Source of the DNA: Xanthomonas translucens pv. translucens DSM 18974
GTDB taxonomy: Bacteria; Pseudomonadota; Gammaproteobacteria; Xanthomonadales; Xanthomonadaceae
Assembly (NCBI RefSeq): GCF_000331775.1
Contig: NZ_CAPJ01000299.1
Span: forward strand, 1 to 6,974
Direction of reading: 5' to 3'
Length of the DNA stretch: 6,974 nt
Positions 1 to 5,801 of the stretch are shown here, one piece after another (the stretch's first letter is position 1; each line of letters opens with the position of its first letter). The translations under genes and the position numbers were made by a program. The notes beneath the pieces were generated by a model that saw only the letters and a list, made by a program, of their open reading frames with translations, was not told the origin of the DNA and did not search any database.

Positions 1-1155
1 GGTCGTCGTGGTGGATGCCGGCGTGGCGGCGGTGGTTGCGGTAGTGCGCCGCGCCGGCGCCGGCGCAGCGGCCACGGTCGCAGGGACCTTGGTCGGCTTG
101 CCGGTGGCCACGCGCACGCCGCGCGATTTCATCCAGTCGTCGAAATGGTCGGCGTTGGCCGCGGTGTCGGCATCGGCCAGCACCCGGTAGCGCCAGCGCT
201 CGCCTTCCGGCAGGGCGGCGGCGGCGGCGGTCGCGCTGGCAGCACTGGGTGCGGCGGTGCTGGACGTGGCGGCGCTCCGTGCCGGCACGCTGGCCGCGGC
301 AACCACCGCGCTGGACGGCTTGCTCGGCAAGGCCTTGACCAGGTTGTCCATGTCGGTGGCGCGGCGTGCCGCGGCAGCCTGCGCAGCACTGCCCGCTCCC
401 GCCGCACTGGCCAGCGTGGTGCCGGTCGCGACCTGCTTGCCGGTGCGCCGCGATGCGAGCAGGTTGCCGTTGTCGGCCGGGGTCAGCCCGCGCACCTCGA
501 CCCGGCCGGTGCCCTTGCCGGTGATGCCGAGCTTGACCGCCGCCGCATAGCTGAGGTCGATGACCCGGTCGTCATGGAACGGGCCGCGGTCGTTGATCCG
601 CACCACCACCGATTCGCCATTGTCCAGGTTGGTGACCAGGGCGAAGCTGGGCAGCGGCAGGGTCTTGTGCGCGGCGGTGAACGCGTACATGTCGTAGACC
701 TCGCGATTGGAGGTCAGGCGGCCATGGAACTTGCTGCCGTAGTACGAGGCGGTGCCGCGTTCGACGTAGCTGTGCGGGTCGTCGATGATCGTGTATTCGC
801 GGCCCAGCACCATGTACGGCGAGCGGTTGCCGACCGCCGAGCGCGGCTCGTCGGTGACCATAGGCTCGGGGATGCAGGCCACGTTGGGCACGTAGTCCGG
901 GGTTCTGTCGCTGACGCCGGGCGCGTACAGGCCACCGGCAGTGTAGTTGCCGCGGGTGGACGGATCTTCCTTGGCCGGCGCGTACGGCGAGGTGGACGGG
1001 CAGCCGGTGGCGACATGCGCCGGGCCGCGGCCTTCCACCTTGACCCCGGACACCGCGGCAGCGCTGCCGGCGGTCTTCTTCGGGGCGCTGCTGCAGGCGG
1101 CCAGCGCCAGCAGCGCGACGACGGGGACGATCCGGAGCAGCGCGTTCGGGTTCAT
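1..1155 (-). CDS. rlpA: RlpA septal/outer-membrane lipoprotein, lytic transglycosylase (3' end off window)
   Basis: RlpA is an outer-membrane lipoprotein; in Pseudomonas aeruginosa it is a lytic transglycosylase that prefers peptide-stripped glycan strands. The 385 codons present stay open to the window edge, so the C-terminus is missing. Residues 1-21 form a lipoprotein signal with lipobox L18-A-A-C21. A linker with two cysteines (C52, C94) leads to the double-psi beta-barrel at about 132-224, with family signatures ASYYGSKFHG, AAHKTLPLP and INDRGPF. E152, H163 and D189 match the residues reported as important in the Pseudomonas enzyme. After the barrel comes an Ala/Thr/Pro/Ser-rich linker (about 225-310), then a segment beginning ERWRYRV near 313 that may be a divergent SPOR peptidoglycan-binding domain, then more Ala/Thr/Pro-rich sequence. 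The start lies in an ATGA overlap with the mltB stop, with AAGGAG (plus 1167-1172) 11 bases upstream inside mltB. The RlpA call is secure; the SPOR call is tentative. Confidence 0.93.
   Translation of the reverse strand, partial: MNPNALLRIVPVVALLALAACSSAPKKTAGSAAAVSGVKVEGRGPAHVATGCPSTSPYAPAKEDPSTRGNYTAGGLYAPGVSDRTPDYVPNVACIPEPMVTDEPRSAVGNRSPYMVLGREYTIIDDPHSYVERGTASYYGSKFHGRLTSNREVYDMYAFTAAHKTLPLPSFALVTNLDNGESVVVRINDRGPFHDDRVIDLSYAAAVKLGITGKGTGRVEVRGLTPADNGNLLASRRTGKQVATGTTLASAAGAGSAAQAAAARRATDMDNLVKALPSKPSSAVVAAASVPARSAATSSTAAPSAASATAAAAALPEGERWRYRVLADADTAANADHFDDWMKSRGVRVATGKPTKVPATVAAAPAPARRTTATTAATPASTTTT
214..228. repeat. (GGC)5 trinucleotide repeat inside rlpA
   Basis: Five perfect GGC copies on the plus strand, followed by a GGT, encode a run of alanines (GCC codons) in the low-complexity linker of RlpA. 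Because the unit is three bases and in frame, any copy-number change would alter linker length without breaking the reading frame. The repeat is short and may be no more than the result of alanine-rich coding in a GC-rich genome. Confidence 0.5.
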
Positions 1156-2288
1156 GCCGGGGGTAACTCCTTGCCGGCGATGGCCTGGGACAATTGGTAC
1201 ACGGCCATCGCGTACATCTTGGAACCGTTGTAACGGGTGATCGCGTAGTAGTTCTGGAAGCCCAGCCAGTACTGCTTGCCGGCGCTGCCGTCGAGCGTGA
1301 TCGGGGTGGCGCTGGCGCCGGCCGGGACCGCTGCGGACGGCTGGTAACCGCGCGCAGCCAGGTCGGCCAGCGTGTAGCTCGGGGTCCAGTCGGTCGGATT
1401 GAGTTCCTCGGCGCCCGGACGCAGCGTGGCCGGCACCGCCACCACGCCGTCGCGCACCCAGCCACCCTTCTGGACGAAGTAGTTGGCGATCGAGGAGAAC
1501 ATGTCGTCGTAGTCGGTGAACAGGTTGCGCTTGCCGTCACCATCGCCGTCCACCGCGAACTGGCGGTAGCTGGACGGCATGAACTGGCCCAGGCCCATCG
1601 CGCCGGCATAGCTGCCGACCAAGGTGGCCACGTCCAGCTTCTCTTCGCGGCCGAGCGCGAACAACTGGCCGAGTTCGTCGCGGAAGAACAGCTCGCGGCG
1701 TACCTCGCGCTCGAGCTTGGCTGGGTCGCCGCTGCGCGGATAACGGAACGCCAGCGTGTACAGCGCGTCGAGCACGCGGTAGTTGCCGACGTTCTTGCCG
1801 TAGCTGGTCTCCACGCCGATGATCGCGACGATGATCTCGGCCGGCACGCCGGTGCGCGCCTGCACCCGCATCAGTTCCTCGCGGTGCGTGGCCAGGAACG
1901 CGCGGCCGCCATCGATGCGCGCCTGGCTGATGAACATCGGCCGGTATTCGTTCCACGGCTTGACCCGTTCGGCCGGGCGCGACATCGCCGCCACGATCGC
2001 ATCCTTGACCTGCGCCTGCGCCAGCGTCGCCTCGATCTGCGCCGGATCCAGGCCGTACTTGGCCGCGGTGTCGCGGACGAAGTTGGCGCGGGCGATCTCG
2101 AACGGCACCGGGGTCAGATCGAGCGGCGGCGCGGCCACCGCTTCGGGCGCCGCCTCTGCCGGCGGCGCCGTGCGCGGCACGGCCTGCGGCAGCGCATTGG
2201 CCTGCGGCGGCGATGGCGGAGTCCTGGGCTGGGTCGCGCATGCGACCAGGCCAAGCGTGATCAAGCAAATCAGCGAGCGTCGAATCAT
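1152..2288 (-). CDS. mltB: Membrane-bound lytic murein transglycosylase B (GH103)
   Basis: MltB cleaves the MurNAc-GlcNAc glycosidic bond of peptidoglycan non-hydrolytically, leaving 1,6-anhydro ends, and makes space for new strands at the outer-membrane face of the sacculus. The protein has 378 residues. A lipoprotein signal ends in the lipobox L14-V-A-C17. A Pro/Ala-rich spacer follows to about 60, then the SLT_2/GH103 catalytic fold. The catalytic acid is E160 in GVETSYGK, matching E162 of E. coli MltB. A substrate-cleft motif lies at 225-241 (GSYAGAMGLGQFMPSSY). An Asp-rich loop at 247-257 (DGDGDGKRNLF) resembles the calcium EF-hand site known from E. coli Slt35. The family signature GGWVRDGVV starts at about 275. 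Its stop overlaps the rlpA start in ATGA. The start is set by the lipoprotein signal; no clear Shine-Dalgarno is visible before it. In Pseudomonas the orthologue (sltB1) lies directly after rodA; here about 3.5 kb separates them. Confidence 0.95.
   Translation of the reverse strand: MIRRSLICLITLGLVACATQPRTPPSPPQANALPQAVPRTAPPAEAAPEAVAAPPLDLTPVPFEIARANFVRDTAAKYGLDPAQIEATLAQAQVKDAIVAAMSRPAERVKPWNEYRPMFISQARIDGGRAFLATHREELMRVQARTGVPAEIIVAIIGVETSYGKNVGNYRVLDALYTLAFRYPRSGDPAKLEREVRRELFFRDELGQLFALGREEKLDVATLVGSYAGAMGLGQFMPSSYRQFAVDGDGDGKRNLFTDYDDMFSSIANYFVQKGGWVRDGVVAVPATLRPGAEELNPTDWTPSYTLADLAARGYQPSAAVPAGASATPITLDGSAGKQYWLGFQNYYAITRYNGSKMYAMAVYQLSQAIAGKELPPA
1167..1172 (-). promoter_or_regulatory. 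Ribosome binding site for rlpA
   Basis: On the minus strand this reads AAGGAG, 11 bases before the rlpA ATG at 1155. It lies inside the last codons of mltB and supports both the chosen rlpA start and translation coupled to mltB termination. Confidence 0.6.
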
Positions 2289-2299
2289 GCCGGCAGGTT

Positions 2300-2355
2300 A
2301 ACAGAGTCCAGATGAATTTCCACCAATAACGCCATGAAACAAAAGAACTTTGCTC
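2300..2355 (-). promoter_or_regulatory. Possible promoter region for mltB-rlpA (AT-rich)
   Basis: This stretch is distinctly A/T-rich within a GC-rich window and lies just upstream of mltB, after a long gap that ends the virJ-pglA unit. On the minus strand TTGTTT is followed 17 bases later by AAATTC, a poor match to sigma-70 boxes. The placement rests on base composition and position rather than on a good consensus. Confidence 0.3.
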
Positions 2356-2654
2356 CAAGTCAAGCGGACTGGCGTATTCATCCGGCCGGGGCCGAGGCTA
2401 GCCGCCAGGCGATGCGGCCGACGCCGGCAGCGCCCAGCGCGGTGCGCGCAAATCCCGGCGGCGAACGCCAAACTGCCCAGGCCGAACCACGCGGCGCCGG
2501 CGATGCGCAGCGAAGAAGCGCATCGCTAGCGAAACCAGCAACACCCGATCACAGACCGGGGTGTGCAGGGCGAGATTGGCCAGGATGGCCGGCTGCAGGC
2601 ACGCATCACGGGTCGGCAGCGGCGATCCGCTCCCGGTGCGTACACCGTTCCGGC

Positions 2655-2689
2655 ACTCCGGCAGCGTGGCCGGAGTCGGCATTGCCGAC
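2655..2689 (-). terminator. Two overlapping inverted repeats downstream of pglA, possible terminator
   Basis: Two perfect inverted repeats lie 40 to 75 bases past the pglA stop. In transcription order these are GTCGGC/GCCGAC (plus 2675-2680 and 2684-2689, 3-base loop) and ACTCCGGC/GCCGGAGT (plus 2655-2662 and 2669-2676, 6-base loop). They share two bases, so full versions of both cannot form at once. A weaker 5-bp stem follows at 2634-2647. No U-tract follows, so this is not a textbook intrinsic terminator; it could instead stabilise the 3' end of the pglA message or mark a Rho-dependent end. Confidence 0.35.
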
Positions 2690-2728
2690 AGCCTGCGGCG
2701 CGCGCATCGCAACCAGCCCCGCGCAACG

Positions 2729-4138
2729 CTACAGCGCGGGAAACACCGGCTTGCTGTCGCAGGCCGGCACCGCGCCGGACACCGAGGCCGCATAGGTGCT
2801 GACCGTGCTGTCGGCGCTCGGCTGCAGGTTGGAGCGGTCCAGGCCGATGCGCGCATTGCTGGCCTTCAGCGCGGTGAAGTCGACCGACACGTTGGCCAGC
2901 ACCAGGTCCAGCGGCGCCGAGGCGTCGTAGCCCCGCACCGAACTGCCCTTGCCCTTCACCGACCCCTGCGCCTTCAGGCCGTTGACCACGATGTTGGCGA
3001 AGCTCGGCACGGTGCCGCTGCTGCCGCCGCCGTACAGCGGGTTGATCACCAATGCATTGGCAACGCCGAACAGGCAGGTGTTGCGATAGGTGACGTCGCT
3101 GACCGGGCCGCCCTTGGCCAGCCCGGTCTTGATGCGCAGGCCGTTGTTGTCGGTGCTGGGCCTGCCGTCGGCGTCGCTGCCGAGCACGCTGTTGCCGTCG
3201 ATGAGGATGTTGTCCACGCCGTACATCACCTCGCTGCCGATGGAGATGCCGTGGGTGCCGTAGAAGCGCGAGTCGCGCACGCTGATGTTGGCCGATCTGG
3301 AGGCGATGGTCTTGATCGCCACGCCGTCGTCGCCGCTCATCACGTCGTTGTCATAGAGCGTGGCGTTGCTGACGCTGTCCAGGTCCAGGCCGTCGGTGTT
3401 CGGACTGCTGGCCGGCGCCTTGACCCGCACGCCCCAGATGGTGAGGCCGTCGGCGATGTGCACGAACAGGTGGAAGTACGGCGCGTTGACCAGATTGACG
3501 TGATAGATGCTCACGTCGCTGGCGTTCTGCACCTTGATCAGGTCGGGGCTGTTCTGGGTCAGGCCGCTCGCCTTGGCCTTTTCCCCGAACTGCCACCAGC
3601 TGTCGCTGCAGCCAAGCATCGGCAGGTCGCCGCGGCCGTCGATGCTGCCCTGGTCGCCAGCGCCGTCGCGCAGGCCCATCACGCCCAGCGACTTGCCCTT
3701 CAGATTGAGCAGCGCGCGGCAGCCGCCGCTGGAGCCGGCGGCCTTGCCACAGGTATTGGCGCCGGCAACCTGATAGTCGGACGGTTTGCGCGAAGCGAAC
3801 AGGGTCACCCCGGCATCGATCACCAGGGTCACATTGCCGCAGATGTTCAACGGCCCGCTGAGGAAGGCATTGCCGGCGCCGGCACGCAGCAGCACCGCCG
3901 AACGCCCGCCCTTGGCGGCGCAGCTACCCAGCGCGGCCTGGATGCGCGCGGTGTCCGGCGCGTTCCGCTCATCGGCATCGCTGAAGGTGCGCGCGTCCGC
4001 CTGCAGCGTAGCGTCCAGGGAGTCGCACAGGCTCGGCATCGCGGGTTCGGCGACCACCCGCGTATCGCCGGTTGCGGCGGATGCGTCGAGCGTGACCAGG
4101 GCCAGGAGCAGCAGGCAACCGAACGCGGGCGATGTCAT
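2729..4138 (-). CDS. pglA: Secreted polygalacturonase, glycoside hydrolase family 28
   Basis: This enzyme hydrolyses alpha-1,4 linkages of polygalacturonate, the pectin backbone of plant cell walls. The 469-residue protein starts with a Sec signal peptide (about 1-21, likely cut after ASA). A right-handed beta-helix follows with GH28 landmarks in order: DTARIQAAL near 62-70, NTDG at 247-250 (D249), GDDGVAIK at 269-276 (D270, D271), THGISIGSE at 295-303 (H296) and RIKT at 335-338. These are the expected catalytic aspartates, histidine and substrate-binding Arg/Lys, so the enzyme looks active. The residue after the Asp pair is glycine where many members have Asn or Cys. ATG at 4138 is preferred over an in-frame upstream start at 4255 because the signal peptide begins there and GGAG (plus 4149-4152) lies 10 bases before it. 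That ATG overlaps the virJ stop (ATGA). In Xanthomonas such enzymes leave by the Xps type II system, which is inferred here. Endo action is likelier than exo but not proven. Confidence 0.95.
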   Translation of the reverse strand: MTSPAFGCLLLLALVTLDASAATGDTRVVAEPAMPSLCDSLDATLQADARTFSDADERNAPDTARIQAALGSCAAKGGRSAVLLRAGAGNAFLSGPLNICGNVTLVIDAGVTLFASRKPSDYQVAGANTCGKAAGSSGGCRALLNLKGKSLGVMGLRDGAGDQGSIDGRGDLPMLGCSDSWWQFGEKAKASGLTQNSPDLIKVQNASDVSIYHVNLVNAPYFHLFVHIADGLTIWGVRVKAPASSPNTDGLDLDSVSNATLYDNDVMSGDDGVAIKTIASRSANISVRDSRFYGTHGISIGSEVMYGVDNILIDGNSVLGSDADGRPSTDNNGLRIKTGLAKGGPVSDVTYRNTCLFGVANALVINPLYGGGSSGTVPSFANIVVNGLKAQGSVKGKGSSVRGYDASAPLDLVLANVSVDFTALKASNARIGLDRSNLQPSADSTVSTYAASVSGAVPACDSKPVFPAL

Positions 4139-5472
4139 TGCTGCAGAGCTCCAGACGAGGTGCGCAGCGGCGAGGGTGGCACTGCGTCCACGCGAGGATG
4201 CCTGGCATCGATTGCAGCCACGGGACGGCGTGCGCCTTCTGCGAGCTGCTGCCAACGGTTGTCTACGATCGTCGCCAAGCCGGCCGGATGCTGGTCAAAA
4301 TGGTGGCCGCCATGCAGTGCGACGATCTGCGCGCCGCTGCCGCGTAACTGCGGACACACCGTGTCCTTTTCCTGGTCGCCGTACACGCACAGCAGCTGCG
4401 ACGGCGCGATGCGTGCGATCTCCGGCAACACCGGCTTGGCGTCGCCGGCATCGCCCAGGTCCAACCAGTTGCGCACGCGGATCTGGAAATCGGCCTTGCG
4501 GTCCACGCCGAACAAGGCCAGCAAGGCGACTTGCGCGCGTTGCGGCGGCGGCAACCGGTTGTACATGAACGGCATCGCGGTGGCGCCGAAGGAATAGCCG
4601 ACCAACAGGATGCGTTGCGGGTGCCAGTGCTGCTGGTAGTGCGCGATGACCCGCGCCAGGTCGGCGCTGGCCTGCGCCGGCGGTTTGTCGTGCCAGAAGT
4701 AGCGCAGGCTGTCCCAGCCGACCACCGCGATGCCGCGCTGCTGCAAGGCCTCGGCCATGCCTTTGTCGATATCGCGCCAGCCGCCGTCGCCGGACAGCAC
4801 GATCGCCAGCGGCGCGCCAGACGCGCGCACCGGCAATTCGGTCAGCGGCAGGTCGTCGAGCGCACCGCCGCTGCCCGACGTGTGCAGGTGCATGGCCACG
4901 CGTGCGGCCACGGCTGCCTCCGCCGTGCCCGCGGCCGGTGCCGTCGCGATATCGACGAAGCCCTGCGGGGCGCTGGCTGGCGCGGTGCCGGCGCAGACCT
5001 CGGTCGGTGCCGGCGCCACGCCGATCGCGCCGCCCAGGGTTGCCGCCGGCGCGGCGCCGACGATGCGTTCGACCAGGGTCGCGCTGGTGCCGGTCCCGGC
5101 CAGCATCGGCAGGAAATAGCGGTCGCCGTGCAGGTCGCGCTGCAGGTGCCGGCTCAGCTGCTCGGCATCGTGCCAGGCATGCCCGCAGCCGGCGCCGGCG
5201 CGCTGCAGCCGGGCCAGATAGCGATCGCCATCGACGGTGGCGACCACCGCGCCGGTCGCGGCGATGCGCGCGGCCGCCGCCTGGCGCTGCGCCCGGTTGC
5301 CGCTGGCGAACAGGATCACCACGCCCTGCGCCGGGCCGGCCGGCTGGGTCAGCGCGACCCGGCCATAGCCGTGGCTGTGCATCGCACCCGCAGGAAAGTA
5401 GTAGCGGATCAACGCATAGCCGCTCAGGCCCAGCGCAACGCTCAGCAAAAGCAGGAATTTCATGAATTTCAT
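4135..5472 (-). CDS. virJ: AcvB/VirJ-family periplasmic alpha/beta hydrolase
   Basis: The 445-residue protein is the long, AcvB-like form with two related halves; VirJ of Agrobacterium Ti plasmids corresponds to the C-terminal half only. Residues 5-22 form a hydrophobic signal or anchor, so the body should be periplasmic. The C-terminal half begins near 222 with a strand and the motif SGDGGWRD (227-234), followed by WDSLRYFW (253-260). Its nucleophile elbow is GYSFGA with S294. D366 in YGDQEKD and H390 or H391 in HGGHHFD would complete the triad. The N-terminal half (about 48-170) has the same strand pattern (VVILFASGNR) but GTGTSA in place of a GxSxG elbow, so it appears non-catalytic. In Agrobacterium AcvB hydrolyses lysyl-phosphatidylglycerol and is needed for virulence; the same reaction here is inference, and no lpiA/mprF synthase is in the window. 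The start at 5472 is chosen because the signal begins there; ATG 5463 is an alternative and 5733 is unlikely. The stop overlaps pglA (ATGA). Confidence 0.88.
   Translation of the reverse strand: MKFMKFLLLLSVALGLSGYALIRYYFPAGAMHSHGYGRVALTQPAGPAQGVVILFASGNRAQRQAAAARIAATGAVVATVDGDRYLARLQRAGAGCGHAWHDAEQLSRHLQRDLHGDRYFLPMLAGTGTSATLVERIVGAAPAATLGGAIGVAPAPTEVCAGTAPASAPQGFVDIATAPAAGTAEAAVAARVAMHLHTSGSGGALDDLPLTELPVRASGAPLAIVLSGDGGWRDIDKGMAEALQQRGIAVVGWDSLRYFWHDKPPAQASADLARVIAHYQQHWHPQRILLVGYSFGATAMPFMYNRLPPPQRAQVALLALFGVDRKADFQIRVRNWLDLGDAGDAKPVLPEIARIAPSQLLCVYGDQEKDTVCPQLRGSGAQIVALHGGHHFDQHPAGLATIVDNRWQQLAEGARRPVAAIDARHPRVDAVPPSPLRTSSGALQQ
4149..4152 (-). promoter_or_regulatory. Ribosome binding site for pglA
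   Basis: GGAG on the minus strand, 10 bases before the ATG at 4138 and within the last codons of virJ. It decides between this start and a longer frame from 4255 that would place 39 Arg/Ala-rich residues ahead of the signal peptide. Confidence 0.55.
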
Positions 5473-5801
5473 CGACACACATCCATGTCGGCACAGCCGA
5501 GCGGACAGGAACCACGGGGAAGACGCGAGGAGGGCGGACGGACGCAGAAAGGACGACACCGGCCAGGCCGGATCGACGATGCGCTGCGTTGGCTCCCCTC
5601 GATGGACGCGGGCCGGCTGGGCGGCATCGATGCCGCGCATGGCTACCCGGAACAGATCCTGCGCTCGTGGCCGGTCGCTGCCATCAGCGCCGTCACGGGG
5701 CATCGGCGCGAATTGTGGCGAGCGCCGGCACATCCCGCAATCGTTGCGCAGCTCGCCGCATACTTCCGGTTAAGCCGGCGCCCCGCCGGCCATGCCGGCG
5801 C
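5473..5801. other. Intergenic region between rodA and virJ; no gene supported
   Basis: About 330 bases lie between the rodA stop and the virJ start. The virJ frame stays open upstream to an ATG at 5733, but those extra 87 residues are Arg/Pro/Ala-rich with no domain and would bury the signal sequence. A pair of alternative hairpins sits directly after rodA (5774-5800). A minus-strand TTGCGG, 17-base spacer, CACAAT (plus 5712-5740) is the best sigma-70-like pair I found, but matches only 3 and 4 of 6 positions. I saw no HrpX PIP box (two TTCGC-type boxes 15 bases apart). Confidence 0.5.
5774..5800 (-). terminator. Alternative GC-rich hairpins just after rodA, possible terminator or attenuator
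   Basis: Three 7-base arms follow one another on the plus strand: GCCGGCG (5774-5780), CGCCGGC (5784-5790) and GCCGGCG (5794-5800), each separated by 3 bases. The central arm can pair perfectly with either neighbour, giving two mutually exclusive 7-bp stems with 3-base loops. The structure begins one base past the rodA stop codon. No U-tract follows on the transcribed side, so termination would have to be Rho-aided; a role in message stability is equally possible. Confidence 0.35.

Larger units (their letters stand above)
2289..2728. other. Intergenic region between pglA and mltB; no gene supported
   Basis: About 440 bases separate the pglA stop from the mltB start. Overlapping open frames exist on both strands, but none has a convincing start, ribosome site or recognisable domain. 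Three short inverted repeats cluster at 2634-2689 on the pglA-proximal side. The last 50 or so bases before mltB (about 2300-2355) are much richer in A and T than the surroundings, so they are the best place for an mltB-rlpA promoter. A hydrophobic frame on the minus strand (2451-2507, beginning RIAGAAWFGL) could be the remains of a membrane protein but is not called as a gene. Confidence 0.5.

Noticed and set aside
145..1233. Long plus-strand open frames opposite rlpA, mltB, pglA and virJ (for example 145-1233, 1194-2315, 2561-4597, 4531-5808).
   Set aside because: They are antisense to genes with clear domains, are full of Arg, Ala, Gly and His as expected for antisense frames in GC-rich DNA, and contain no recognisable motif.
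2398..2856. Minus-strand open frame of 152 codons across the pglA 3' end and the gap.
   Set aside because: More than a quarter of it overlaps pglA in another frame, and the rest is Arg-rich without a domain or ribosome site.
4139..4255. In-frame N-terminal extension of the polygalacturonase from an ATG at 4255.
   Set aside because: The 39 extra residues are Arg/Ala-rich and overlap virJ coding sequence; a good signal peptide, GGAG site and ATGA overlap all favour 4138.
5473..5733. In-frame N-terminal extension of virJ from an ATG at 5733.
   Set aside because: The added 87 residues have no domain and are Arg/Pro-rich, and the hydrophobic signal starts exactly at the ATG at 5472, fitting a periplasmic protein of the usual AcvB length.
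5712..5740. TTGCGG, 17-base spacer, CACAAT as a virJ promoter on the minus strand.
   Set aside because: Only 3 and 4 of 6 positions match the sigma-70 consensus and it lies about 240 bases before the start; such matches are expected by chance.
2286..5799. A 9-base direct repeat CATGCCGGC at 2286-2294 and 5791-5799, flanking the virJ-pglA block, with GGTTAA near each copy.
   Set aside because: Tempting as an insertion footprint, but the word is GC-rich, one copy overlaps the mltB start codon and the other is part of the rodA hairpin; a near copy also occurs at the rlpA start (1153-1158). No integrase or transposase is present.
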